From CAZIKB01 sp964539665 (GTDB taxonomy: Bacteria > Zhuqueibacterota > Zhuqueibacteria > Oceanimicrobiales > Oceanimicrobiaceae): a stretch of DNA of 44,085 nucleotides. Position numbers and translations under genes: made by a program. Location: positions 1 to 44,085 of the forward strand of contig CAZIKB010000049.1 of the NCBI GenBank assembly GCA_964539665.1, in the 5' to 3' direction. This document shows positions 7,259 to 15,399 of the stretch, in pieces; the stretch's first letter is position 1; each line of letters starts with the position of its first letter. Below the pieces are notes generated by a model that saw nothing but the letters and a program-made list of their open reading frames with translations, was not told the origin of the DNA and did no database searches.

Positions 7259-9853
7259 TTATTCATACTTCAACGCCTCAACCGGATTTGCAATAGCTGC
7301 TTTAATAGCTTGATAGGAAACCGTCGACAATGCAATAACCAGGGCAATCGTACCTGAAATGATAAAAGCAAACCAGCCCGGCTCAATCCGATATGGGAAA
7401 TGCTCCAGCCACATTTTCATCGCAAAATAGGCTGCAGGCCAGGCAAGTATGTTAGCGATAAGCACCCATTTAACAAACTCTTTCGACAGCATGAATACAA
7501 TTTTTGCCACCGAAGCGCCGAGAACTTTTCGAATACCTATCTCTTTGGTGCGTTGTTCTGCTGTATAGGCAATTAATCCCAAAATGCCCAGGCAGCTAAT
7601 AAAAATTGCCAGTAAAGCGCTTAATGTGAAGATTCTTCCAAGTCTTTGTTCAAATTTAAAATAATTGTCAAATTCCTTATCAATGAAGAAGTATTCGAAT
7701 GGATATTTGGGATTAAACGTTTTCCATTTTGCTTCAAGAAAAGTAAGGGTTTGGGCAATATTGTCAAGATGGACATTCACAGAGATATATTCTGAGCGGG
7801 ACGGTGCAATTGTTAATACTGTTGGTTCAATGGCAGAACGAGTTGATTGGTAATGAAAATCTTTTACAACCCCAATCACACGGCCCGGAGGATTTGGACC
7901 ATTTGCAAGTTGATTACCAATTGGCGAATCCCAATTAAGCCTTTTAACTGCAGCTTCATTTAAGATATATGCATTTTGAGCATCTGTTGAATATTCTTTT
8001 GAAAAATTTCTTCCCTGAACAACCTCTATTCCCATGGTTTCGATAAAGTCGTAATCTGTTCGGATAGTATACAAATAAATCTCCTGTTCTTCGTCTGCGC
8101 CTACAGTTTTGTATGTTGAAGCATCAGTTCTTCCACTCGCCGGGGTGCCATTCGAAACGCTCGCACTGATAATGGAAGGATTTTGCAATATTGCTGCTTT
8201 AAACGATTCATACTTATTTTGTAATGGGCTGCGTGCTATAGGGACAACAATTATCTGTTCCGCATCATATCCTAAATCTTTGTTCTGCATGTAGTTCAAT
8301 TGGTCATAAACCACGAATGTGGCAATGATGAGAATAATTGAAATCGTAAATTGCAGCACAACAAAAATGGTTCTAAAAGACACGCTCTTATTGTTACTTA
8401 AAAAAATATTTCTTAACGCTTTAACTGGTTGATAAGCCGATAGAAATAAAGCCGGGTAACTGCCAGACAAAATCCCGACCATGACCGACAGGCCTGTTAA
8501 ACCGCCAATAAAAATTAAATTATCCAGCAAGTCAAATGACAAATCTATATTTATGAAGAAACCAAAATGAGGCAGTATGAGCTTGACCAAAACAATGGCA
8601 ACCACTAAGGCTATGAGTGTCATCAAAACTGATTCCGCTAAAAACTGTTTAATAAGCTGAAATCTGTGGGCGCCCACCACTTTGCGCAAGCCGACTTCTT
8701 TGACTCGCCCGGCTGACCGTGCAGTGGCGAGATTCATGAAATTTATGCAGGCTATGAACAAAATGAACAGGGCGATTACAGAGAATGCTAATAAATATTT
8801 TTTATCGATAGTTCTGGCGAAATCATAATTTAGTGAAGAAAAATGAATCTCATTAAGCGGCTGAAGATGAAGCTGATAGTTTTTGTTTCGCTCAGTGCCT
8901 ACATGCTTCTGCAAAAAAGCAGGAAATTTTTTCTCGAATTCAATCGTATTTATCTCTTGCGGAAGGAAAATGTAGGTATAGTCATTGGAAAATGATGTCC
9001 AGCTATTACGCTTCACTCTTTCGGTATTTTCTAATGAGGAAAATGACGCCAATACTTCAAATGTGAAATGGGAATTATGAGGAATTTCCATTAATATACC
9101 CGTAACTTTATAGTCATGAGTATTATTAATTGTTAAAATTTTACCAATAGGATCATCTTTTCCAAAATATTTCTCAGCAAGTTTTTTAGTTATAACAATT
9201 GAAAAAGGCTCTGAAAGTGCCGTTGATGGATCACCCCTTAAAAGTGGAAATGTAAAGATATTAAAAATACTCGGTTCTGTGTGAAAAATCCTCTCATAAA
9301 ATTGATTTTCTCCTCTACTGAATAAACTTGATCTTGTTTGGGAAACTCTGGTAGCATATTTAACTTCAGCAAATTCATTCAACAGTGCAGGAGCCAAAGG
9401 CAGCATGGTCGGAGCCATATGAAACGGCTTTCCTGAATGTAGGGTTTCTGTTGTAATACGGTAGATTTGCCCGGCTTTTTCATGGTACATATCATAACTC
9501 AATTCATACCTGACAAACACAAGGATCAATATACAGCAGGCCAATCCAATGGAGAGACCAGCAATATTGATAAATGTATAGCCTTTTTGTCTAATGAAAA
9601 TTCTCCAGGCGGTTTTCAAATAGTTTTTGAACATAACTGCACTCCAATAAACTGAGTTAATAAAAAAAGTAGGAAGTGATTTAATAATCTGACTCCAGAG
9701 CCACAGGGATGCTCTGAAACGACCATAATCCTGAGCATAAATTTGATACATCTCCTCGAAATCGCCGATGAGTGAATCGTGGTCTACCCTGTCGATGAAC
9801 AAGTTAAGGAACCAGCCGGTAAAACGTGGTAGTTTTTTGTTCAGCTTGTGCAT
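7259..9853 (-). CDS. orphan FtsX/MacB-type ABC permease with permease prefix domain
   Basis: An 864-residue paralog of the protein at 4320-6920. It has the prefix domain (LFIDRVDHDSLIGDFEEMYQ, SLWLWSQIIKS), a first membrane helix within TFINIAGLSIGLACCILILV, two periplasmic domains and two FtsX units (TARSAGRVKEVGLRKVVGA and AEQRTKEIGIRKVLGAS), and it ends IANPVEALKYE. Its start lies 4 bp after the stop of the PadR gene, so the two are cotranscribed and translation is probably coupled. The arrangement suggests PadR senses a compound and controls this exporter. No ATPase lies nearby, so it would need one encoded elsewhere. The tandem paralogs look like an old duplication. Confidence 0.88.
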   Translation of the reverse strand: MHKLNKKLPRFTGWFLNLFIDRVDHDSLIGDFEEMYQIYAQDYGRFRASLWLWSQIIKSLPTFFINSVYWSAVMFKNYLKTAWRIFIRQKGYTFINIAGLSIGLACCILILVFVRYELSYDMYHEKAGQIYRITTETLHSGKPFHMAPTMLPLAPALLNEFAEVKYATRVSQTRSSLFSRGENQFYERIFHTEPSIFNIFTFPLLRGDPSTALSEPFSIVITKKLAEKYFGKDDPIGKILTINNTHDYKVTGILMEIPHNSHFTFEVLASFSSLENTERVKRNSWTSFSNDYTYIFLPQEINTIEFEKKFPAFLQKHVGTERNKNYQLHLQPLNEIHFSSLNYDFARTIDKKYLLAFSVIALFILFIACINFMNLATARSAGRVKEVGLRKVVGAHRFQLIKQFLAESVLMTLIALVVAIVLVKLILPHFGFFINIDLSFDLLDNLIFIGGLTGLSVMVGILSGSYPALFLSAYQPVKALRNIFLSNNKSVSFRTIFVVLQFTISIILIIATFVVYDQLNYMQNKDLGYDAEQIIVVPIARSPLQNKYESFKAAILQNPSIISASVSNGTPASGRTDASTYKTVGADEEQEIYLYTIRTDYDFIETMGIEVVQGRNFSKEYSTDAQNAYILNEAAVKRLNWDSPIGNQLANGPNPPGRVIGVVKDFHYQSTRSAIEPTVLTIAPSRSEYISVNVHLDNIAQTLTFLEAKWKTFNPKYPFEYFFIDKEFDNYFKFEQRLGRIFTLSALLAIFISCLGILGLIAYTAEQRTKEIGIRKVLGASVAKIVFMLSKEFVKWVLIANILAWPAAYFAMKMWLEHFPYRIEPGWFAFIISGTIALVIALSTVSYQAIKAAIANPVEALKYE

Positions 9854-9857
9854 TAAT

Positions 9858-10178
9858 TTAACTTTTTGCCGGGGCTAAATTAGAAAAGCTTTCCCACAGG
9901 CGATCATGTACTTTCTTGGATTCTGCCAATGCCGTGATTCCTTCTTTGGCAATTTTATAGTATTTTTTCCTCATGCCGCCACGAACCGCCGTGGGCTCTC
10001 CTTTGTACGACTGCAGCAAACCGCGTTTGGTCAGGCGGTCTAAAGTAAAATAGACAACTCCAACGGCTACTTTGGAATCAACTATTTTGGTAAGCTCCTG
10101 GAAAACATTGACGCCATACGCCTTTCCTCTAAGCTTCCAGACCGTCAGGAGAATTTGATCCTCTAATTTTGTAAGCAT
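9858..10178 (-). CDS. PadR-family transcriptional regulator
   Basis: This 106-residue protein is a small PadR-type winged helix: EDQILLTVWKLRGKAYGVNV at the N-terminus, the recognition region VGVVYFTLDRLTKRGLLQSY, and the wing GEPTAVRGGMRKKYYKIAKEG. Its length fits the short PadR subfamily with one C-terminal dimerisation helix. It is the first gene of a two-gene minus-strand operon with the orphan permease and would repress it until a ligand binds. Two AT-rich 15 bp palindromes upstream (10283-10297 and 10324-10338) are candidate operators, though they lie 105-160 bp from the start codon and closer to the hsdM promoter repeat. Confidence 0.88.
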   Translation of the reverse strand: MLTKLEDQILLTVWKLRGKAYGVNVFQELTKIVDSKVAVGVVYFTLDRLTKRGLLQSYKGEPTAVRGGMRKKYYKIAKEGITALAESKKVHDRLWESFSNLAPAKS

Positions 10179-10282
10179 GGTTTGACCTTTGTTTAATGAA
10201 CTATCGTTTAGGATTTCTCCGAAATATCAAGTATTTAGAATAATAAGTTAGAAATGTGCATTATGAATTCAGCAGTCATTTA

Positions 10283-10338
10283 TTCATAATATATGAAAAA
10301 ATACGGTTGCCACAATGGATTGTTTCATAATTTATGAA
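10283..10338. promoter_or_regulatory. pair of AT-rich palindromes, candidate operators
   Basis: TTCATAATATATGAA (10283-10297) and TTCATAATTTATGAA (10324-10338) are near-identical palindromes with centres 41 bp apart, about four helical turns. They lie in the divergent region between padR and hsdM, directly before repeat copy 1. A similar ATTATGAATCATAAT palindrome precedes repeat copy 3 near 20117. A dimeric regulator binding both sites is the obvious reading; which regulator is unknown. Confidence 0.45.
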
Positions 10339-10340
10339 AT

Positions 10341-10480
10341 AATTACAAATCACTTGACTTTTTATTGCCTTTTTTTAATTTAAAATAAATTGAGGCAGAC
10401 TAAAGACTAAACCTCCTTTCCCCTTGGATTATGTAGATGATGTTGCGTTTGGCCGAAGACGGTTATTATTCCATGTTACA
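10341..10480 (+). repeat. promoter-leader repeat, copy 1 (before hsdM)
   Basis: This is the most diverged of four copies of a ~140 bp element. Conserved parts are TTACAAATC, TTGACTTTTT, TTGC, the T-run with TAATTT, ATAAATTGA, a TGGAT block, a GAAGACGG block, TATTATT and a terminal CATGTTA. TTG at 10354 and TAATTTAA 19 bases later fit the FCB-type promoter pattern (TTG, 19-21 bases, TAnnTTTG). hsdM starts 262 bases after this TTG, close to the 266-267 base distance seen for copies 2 and 3. Confidence 0.75.
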
Positions 10481-10615
10481 AGATATACCGTTAGAAGACC
10501 CATATTAGAATGAAATTGTCGGATATCATTTCATTTGTCAAGATATTCAGTAATTATATACTACTTGTTATACATATACGAACATTATCATTGATACAAA
10601 GGAAATAAAGTAATA

Positions 10616-12157
10616 ATGGCAAAAAAGAACGGTAACGGATATCAGAAAAGTATTGAAGAAACACTATGGCAATCTTGTGATAAGTTAAGGGGATCTGTTG
10701 AACCTTCAGAATACAAACATGTTGTATTGGGACTCATATTTCTAAAATTTGCCAGTGATAAATTTGAAGTGCGCAGAAAAGAACTTATTGATGAAGGCAA
10801 ACAAAAATATGTGGAAATGAAAGATTTCTACAATATGAATAATGTATTCTTTTTAGAAGAAGTATCTCGGTGGAGTTTTATAAGCAAAAATGCCAAACAG
10901 AATGATATTGCTTTAATAATTGATACGGCACTTCATACGGTTGAAAAAGACAATCCTGCTTTAAAAGGCGTATTACCTGACAACTATTTTTCTCGTTTAG
11001 GATTAGACATAACAAAACTCGCATCCTTAATCGACAAGATTAATGAAATTAATACACTCGGTAATGGCGGACAAGATTTAGTTGGACGCGTGTATGAATA
11101 TTTCCTGAAAAAGTTTGCGATAAAAGAAGGAAAAGGAAAGGGAGAATTTTACACTCCCAAAAGCATTGTAGACCTGATTGCAGAACTTATTGAACCTTAC
11201 AAAGGAATTATATATGATCCTGCTTGTGGAGCAGGTGGAATGTTTGTTCAGTCTGTAAAATTTATCGAAAGCCACAGTGGCAACAAGCAGGAAGTTTCCA
11301 TTTACGGACAGGAATACACCAATACCACCTATAAACTGGCCAAGATGAACCTTGCCATACGGGGTATTTCGGGCAACCTGGGCGAAAAAGTGGCCGACAC
11401 CTTTGGCGACGACCAGCACAAAGATTTAAAAGCCGACTTCATCATGGCAAATCCGCCCTTTAATCAAAAAGATTGGAGAGGCGCGGATGAATTGATAGAT
11501 GACCCACGATGGAAAGGCTATGACGTTCCGCCAAAAAGTAATGCGAATTATGGCTGGATACTCAATATGGTTTCAAAACTATCTGAAAACGGTGTGGCTG
11601 GGTTTATTCTGGCAAACGGCGCGTTAAGTGGCGGTGGCGATGAATACAAAATACGCCGCAAGCTGATTGAAAATAATTTAGTGGAAGCCATTTTAGTATT
11701 GCCTCAAGATATGTTTTATACAACCAATATTAGTGTTACTATTTGGGTGCTTAATAAGAATAAAAAAGAACAAACCCGCAACATTGGAGATGAGAGCCGC
11801 ACTTTCCGTAATCGTGAGAAAGAGATCCTGTTTATGGATCTACGCCAGATAGGGGAACCTTTCGAAAAGAAATTTATACAATTTGGCGAACATCATATTA
11901 AAGACATTGCTACAGCTTATCATACCTGGCAACAAGACAACAATAGTTATAAAGACATACCTGAATATTGCTATTCGGCTTCTTTTGAAGAAGTCGCTAA
12001 AAAAGATTTCTCGCTTGTACCCAGCAAATACATCGAATTTGTAAACCGTGACGAAAACATCGATTTCGATGAAAAAATGAAAGCTTTGCAAAGCGAATTT
12101 TCGGACTTGCTGAAAGCCGAAGCACAATCCAAAGCCGATTTATTAACCGTATTTTAA
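10616..12157 (+). CDS. hsdM: type I restriction-modification DNA methyltransferase subunit HsdM
   Basis: The 513-residue protein has the N-terminal HsdM helical domain (SIEETLWQSCDKLRGSVEPS), the SAM-binding motif DPACGAGGMFVQS near residue 200, and the adenine-methylase catalytic motif NPPFNQKDW near 279. Length is normal for HsdM. With HsdS it forms the M2S1 enzyme that methylates N6 of adenine in a bipartite site. A ribosome site (AAAGGAAAT) precedes the ATG. It begins the M-S-R island and is preceded by a promoter-leader repeat. The methylase appears intact even though the restriction subunit is broken. Confidence 0.95.
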   Translation: MAKKNGNGYQKSIEETLWQSCDKLRGSVEPSEYKHVVLGLIFLKFASDKFEVRRKELIDEGKQKYVEMKDFYNMNNVFFLEEVSRWSFISKNAKQNDIALIIDTALHTVEKDNPALKGVLPDNYFSRLGLDITKLASLIDKINEINTLGNGGQDLVGRVYEYFLKKFAIKEGKGKGEFYTPKSIVDLIAELIEPYKGIIYDPACGAGGMFVQSVKFIESHSGNKQEVSIYGQEYTNTTYKLAKMNLAIRGISGNLGEKVADTFGDDQHKDLKADFIMANPPFNQKDWRGADELIDDPRWKGYDVPPKSNANYGWILNMVSKLSENGVAGFILANGALSGGGDEYKIRRKLIENNLVEAILVLPQDMFYTTNISVTIWVLNKNKKEQTRNIGDESRTFRNREKEILFMDLRQIGEPFEKKFIQFGEHHIKDIATAYHTWQQDNNSYKDIPEYCYSASFEEVAKKDFSLVPSKYIEFVNRDENIDFDEKMKALQSEFSDLLKAEAQSKADLLTVF

Positions 12158-12167
12158 GAGTTGGGTT

Positions 12168-13400
12168 ATGAAATCGAATTATAAGCCTATTGGCGATTAT
12201 ATCGTTCTGGTGGATAAAAGAAACTCGGAATTACAGGTTGTGACGCTTTTAGGTTTAAGTATTTCTAAACAGTTTATTCCATCTGTAGCTAATACAATTG
12301 GAACAAACATGCGTAATTATAAAATTATACGCAAAAATCAATTTGCTTGCAGCACCATGCAGGTAAGGCGCGACAAAAAAATGCCAATTGCTTTGTTGCA
12401 GGATTTTGATGAAGCTATTATCTCGCAAGCCTATCCTGTATTTGAGGTAAAGGATGAAACGAAATTATTACCAGAATATTTAATGATGTGGTTTACCCGT
12501 TCCGAATTTGACCGTGAAGCTTGTTTTCATGCAGTTGGCGGTGTGCGGGGCAGTCTGGAGTGGGAAGATTTTTGCGACATGCAACTCCCCATCCCTTCCA
12601 TCCAAAAACAACGTGAAATTGTAGCCGAGTATAACGTCATAATAAATCGCATTGCCCTTAACAACCAACTCATACAAAAACTTGAAGAAACCGCGCAGGC
12701 CATTTACAAACATTGGTTTGTCGATTTTGAATTTCCTGATGTAAACGGCAAGCCTTACAAAAGCAATGGCGGTAAAATGGTTTTTGATGAGGAGTTGGAT
12801 AAGGAAATTCCTGAGGGGTGGGTGCCTAAACAATTGGATGAGATTGGAAAGGTAGTTGATTCATTGCACAAAACACCAAATTATTCTTCCCAGGGATTTC
12901 CAATGGTTAGAGTAACAGACATTAATGCCGGCTTCCTTGATTTATCAAATACCATGCTTGTTGAACAAACCATATTTAATGAATTTTCAAAGAATCACAA
13001 ATCACACAAAGGTGATATTGTTGTATCAAGAGTAGGTGCAACATTTGGAGAATTCTCATATGCTCATACGGATGAAAAGTTTTGTTTAGGTCAAAATACG
13101 GCTGTTATTATACCTACAATTATAGATAGTAAATTAATGTACACTGCACTGACAAGTTCGTATATCAGAAATCAAATTGAGAAGAAGGTCGTTGGTTCTG
13201 CATATAGTACACTTAGTTTGACAGATATACGAGAATTGAAAATTATACTTCCTGAAATAGATTTAGGAACAACCAATAATAAAGTGGTTGATAAGCTTGA
13301 TGTACTCTTTAACACTCGAAGTTTGTGTTGTCAAGAGATATCTTCTTTAAGAAAGATTCAACATTTACTTCTTTCCAAACTTGCAACCATAGAAAACTAA
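12168..13400 (+). CDS. hsdS: type I restriction-modification specificity subunit HsdS
   Basis: The 410-residue protein has two target-recognition domains separated by a conserved helical spacer (IPSIQKQREIVAEYNVIINR to AIYKHWFVDFEFP, about residues 142-200) and a second shorter helical region at the C-terminus (CCQEISSLRKIQHLLLSKLA). It recognises DNA and docks HsdM, and HsdR if present. It starts 10 bp after hsdM, in the same operon. Length and both domains look complete. The bipartite target site cannot be predicted from sequence by eye. Confidence 0.93.
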   Translation: MKSNYKPIGDYIVLVDKRNSELQVVTLLGLSISKQFIPSVANTIGTNMRNYKIIRKNQFACSTMQVRRDKKMPIALLQDFDEAIISQAYPVFEVKDETKLLPEYLMMWFTRSEFDREACFHAVGGVRGSLEWEDFCDMQLPIPSIQKQREIVAEYNVIINRIALNNQLIQKLEETAQAIYKHWFVDFEFPDVNGKPYKSNGGKMVFDEELDKEIPEGWVPKQLDEIGKVVDSLHKTPNYSSQGFPMVRVTDINAGFLDLSNTMLVEQTIFNEFSKNHKSHKGDIVVSRVGATFGEFSYAHTDEKFCLGQNTAVIIPTIIDSKLMYTALTSSYIRNQIEKKVVGSAYSTLSLTDIRELKIILPEIDLGTTNNKVVDKLDVLFNTRSLCCQEISSLRKIQHLLLSKLATIEN

Positions 13401-13404
13401 GCCC

Positions 13405-13446
13405 ATGAAATTAACCGAAGAAAAATTGGAAAAAGCATTTATTTAA
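13405..13446 (+). pseudogene. vestigial second hsdR start
   Basis: Five bases after hsdS, an ATG opens a 13-codon frame MKLTEEKLEKAFI that ends at TAA. It closely resembles the true hsdR start at 14665 (MTKFTEE-stop-LEQTFIELL). This is the expected position for hsdR directly after hsdS. It looks like the 5' end of an hsdR copy cut off where the transposase-palindrome block begins. Confidence 0.6.
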
Positions 13447-13460
13447 TAGCCATAATAGGA

Positions 13461-13516
13461 AGGGCTGCCCTTGTAGCCGCCTTATATAAAATATGGGCAA
13501 CCACGAGGGTTGCCCC
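13461..13516. repeat. REP-like palindromes upstream of the transposase
   Basis: A degenerate GGGCTGCCCTTGTAGCCGCC (13461-13480) and a clean palindrome GGGCAACC-ACGAGG-GTTGCCCC (13495-13516) lie just before the transposase gene. They belong to the same GGGGCAACC/GGTTGCCCC family found inside and after it, as expected for repeats mobilised by a REP-associated transposase. Confidence 0.7.
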
Positions 13517-13575
13517 AACGGGTGCCCAAACGGTTGCTCCAACGAAACGCAACGAAACGAAAAAGAGAAAAATAA

Positions 13576-14205
13576 ATGAAATACAATCCCAAAATCCATC
13601 ATCGCCGCAGCATCCGCCTGAAAGGATACGATTATTCGCAGGCAGGATTGTATTTTATAACCATCTGTTGTCAGGATAGGGAATGTTTGTTTGGGCATAT
13701 TACGAACGGGGAAATGATATTGAACGATGCCGGGAAGATGGTGGAAACCGAATGGTTAAAATTACCCGAGCGTTTTCCAAATATCGCATTGCATGAATTT
13801 GTTGTCATGCCCAATCATTTTCATGCCATATTAGAAATCGTAGGGGCGACCCTTGCGGTCGCCCCTAATGCCACGGCGCCCAAAAACAATATTGTTGAAA
13901 TAAATGATAAAACGAAAATTGAAATGGAAAATGGGCAACCACGAGATACGGGGCAACCACAAGGGATTGCCCCTACGGAACGCAAAACGGTTGGCGATAT
14001 GATTGGTGCATTTAAATCCATTGTTACCGTTAATTATATCCGCGGGGTAAAAACCATGGGTTGGAAACCATTTAATGGTAAATTATGGCAACGCAATTAT
14101 TTCGAACATATTATACGTAATGAACAATCGTATCAAACCATTTCGGCATACATTGTTAATAATCCTGTAAATTGGACCGAAGATAAATTTTACGAACAAA
14201 TGTAG
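13576..14205 (+). CDS. REP-associated tyrosine transposase (RAYT, Y1/TnpA-REP family)
   Basis: The 209-residue protein has the RAYT fold: RRSIRLKGYDYSQAGLYFIT at the N-terminus, the HUH motif FVVMPNHFHAILEI around residues 75-88, TVGDMIGAFKSIVTVNYIRG, and the catalytic-helix region LWQRNYFEHIIRNEQSY with its Tyr. These enzymes nick single-stranded DNA at REP palindromes and spread them. Residues about 89-134 (starting VGATLAVAPNATA) are encoded by an in-frame copy of the palindrome-bounded unit, between the HUH motif and the next conserved block. The stop codon TAG at 14203 is the first part of a further GTAGGGG palindrome. It sits between hsdS and hsdR, where it does not normally belong. Confidence 0.88.
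   Translation: MKYNPKIHHRRSIRLKGYDYSQAGLYFITICCQDRECLFGHITNGEMILNDAGKMVETEWLKLPERFPNIALHEFVVMPNHFHAILEIVGATLAVAPNATAPKNNIVEINDKTKIEMENGQPRDTGQPQGIAPTERKTVGDMIGAFKSIVTVNYIRGVKTMGWKPFNGKLWQRNYFEHIIRNEQSYQTISAYIVNNPVNWTEDKFYEQM
13840..13976. repeat. REP-bounded unit inside the transposase gene
   Basis: The unit starts with palindrome GTAGGGGCGACCC/GGTCGCCCCTA and ends with GGGGCAACC/GGGATTGCCCCTAC. Between them is a spacer containing AACGAAAATTGAAAT and another GGGCAACC. The same order recurs at 14202-14347. The outer ends are inverted copies of each other (GTAGGGGC and GCCCCTAC), as in a REPIN. It is translated in frame as part of the transposase. Confidence 0.7.
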
Positions 14206-14347
14206 GGGCAACCCTCGTGGTAGCCCCCAAGAACACCATCACCAAAAACACCACGGTTACAAAAAACAATATGGATAAATTAAATAATGAAACGAAAATT
14301 GAAATAGGGCAACCATAGGAAAAGGGCAACCACAAGGGATTGCCCCA
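14202..14347. repeat. REP-bounded unit downstream of the transposase
   Basis: This second copy of the unit at 13840-13976 starts GTAGGGGCAACCCTCGTGGT and ends GGGCAACCACAAGGGATTGC followed by CCCAAC. The spacers share AACAATAT, AACGAAAATTGAAAT and GGGCAACCA in the same order. It lies between the transposase stop and the truncated RhuM gene. Confidence 0.7.
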
Positions 14348-14351
14348 ACAA

Positions 14352-14645
14352 ATGAAATACAATCCAAACACAGAAATTTACCTAATAGATAAAAAAATGA
14401 AAAACAATCAACTCATTATTTATCAAGCCGAAGACGGTAAAATAAAAATAGAAACCCATTTTGAAGATGAAACGGTTTGGTTAAGTCAGGCACAAATCGA
14501 TGAGCTTTTTCCAAATTCGAAAACGACAATTAGCGAGTATATTAAGAATATATTTGAGGAAGTGGAATTGGAAGAAGAACTGGTTGTTCGGGATTTCCGA
14601 ACAACCACAAATCCGCAAAAGCAAATTTTAACAATTAACAATTAA
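14352..14645 (+). pseudogene. truncated RhuM-family protein
   Basis: The frame encodes the start of a RhuM (virulence-protein RhuM/Fic-death-on-curing associated) protein: NNQLIIYQAEDGKIKIETHF then ETVWLSQAQIDELFPNSKTT, followed by EYIKNIFEE and ELVVRDFRTT. Full proteins are about 330 residues; this one ends after roughly 98 at a TTAACAATTAACAATTAACA repeat tract. RhuM genes often occur inside type I restriction operons between hsdS and hsdR, which fits this site. The remainder of the gene is missing, so it is probably a deletion remnant. An in-frame ATG just upstream lies inside or next to the palindrome. Confidence 0.7.
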
Positions 14646-14664
14646 CAATTAATCATTGAGAATT

Positions 14665-15348
14665 ATGACTAAATTCACCGAAGAATAATTAGAGCAAACG
14701 TTTATTGAGCTTTTGGAAAATGAAAATTTTCCACATCGCCTGGGCAACACCATTTCAAGAGATGATGATGAAGTATTAATTGAAGAAGATTTAAAAAAAT
14801 TTTTATTAACGCAATATAGAAAAGAGCAGCTAAGCGAGTCGGAAGCACAATCAATTATACCTCAACTCAAGACACTTCCTTCATCAGATTTATACGAGAG
14901 CAACAAAACAATCATGCGTTGGCTGGCTGATGGCTTCATTCTTAAAAGAGAAGACAGGCAGCAAAAAGATATTCATATAGAACTAATAGATTTCAAAGGA
15001 CTAAATACACAACGACAAAGTAGAAAATTAGATAATATGATTGCTGAATCCTATGAGAAATATGGTAAGGATAATAATATTTACAAGTTTGTGAATCAAC
15101 TCGAAATAGTTGGCACAGAAAAACGAATCCCGGATGGTATTATTTACATTAATGGTTTGCCTGTTGTGATATTCGAGTTCAAATCTGCTATAAGAGAAAA
15201 TGCAACGCTCCACGATGCTTATGTCCAATTGACGATCCGTTACCAAAGAGATATCCCGGAATTATTTAAATACAATGCCTTTTGCATAATAAGTGACGGA
15301 GTAAATAACAAAGCAGGTTCATTTTTTGCCCCTTATGAATTTTATTAA
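14665..15348 (+). pseudogene. hsdR: HsdR, N-terminal nuclease part, interrupted by stop codons
   Basis: The frame from ATG 14665 reads MTKFTEE, then TAA (14686-14688), then LEQTFIELLENENFPHRLGN and onward without frame change to a second TAA at 15346-15348. After that stop the same frame continues SWRRVAGLAKDVDGIE into the next feature. The nuclease motif is visible (GIPDGIIYING then VVIFEFKSA). The first stop is one C-to-T change from CAA (Gln). Translation could restart at TTG 14713, giving 211 residues. Joined, 14665-17880 encodes about 1070 residues, a normal HsdR length. The two stops separate the nuclease from the motor, so restriction is likely lost unless the stops are read through. 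Confidence 0.85.
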
Positions 15349-15399
15349 TCCTGGCGGAGAGTCGCCGGTTTAGCAAAAGATGTAGATGGTATTGAAAGC

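Noticed and set aside
13411..14371. Minus-strand frames over the transposase region
   Set aside because: They are produced by translating the palindromes on the opposite strand; the plus strand carries the recognised RAYT and RhuM sequences.
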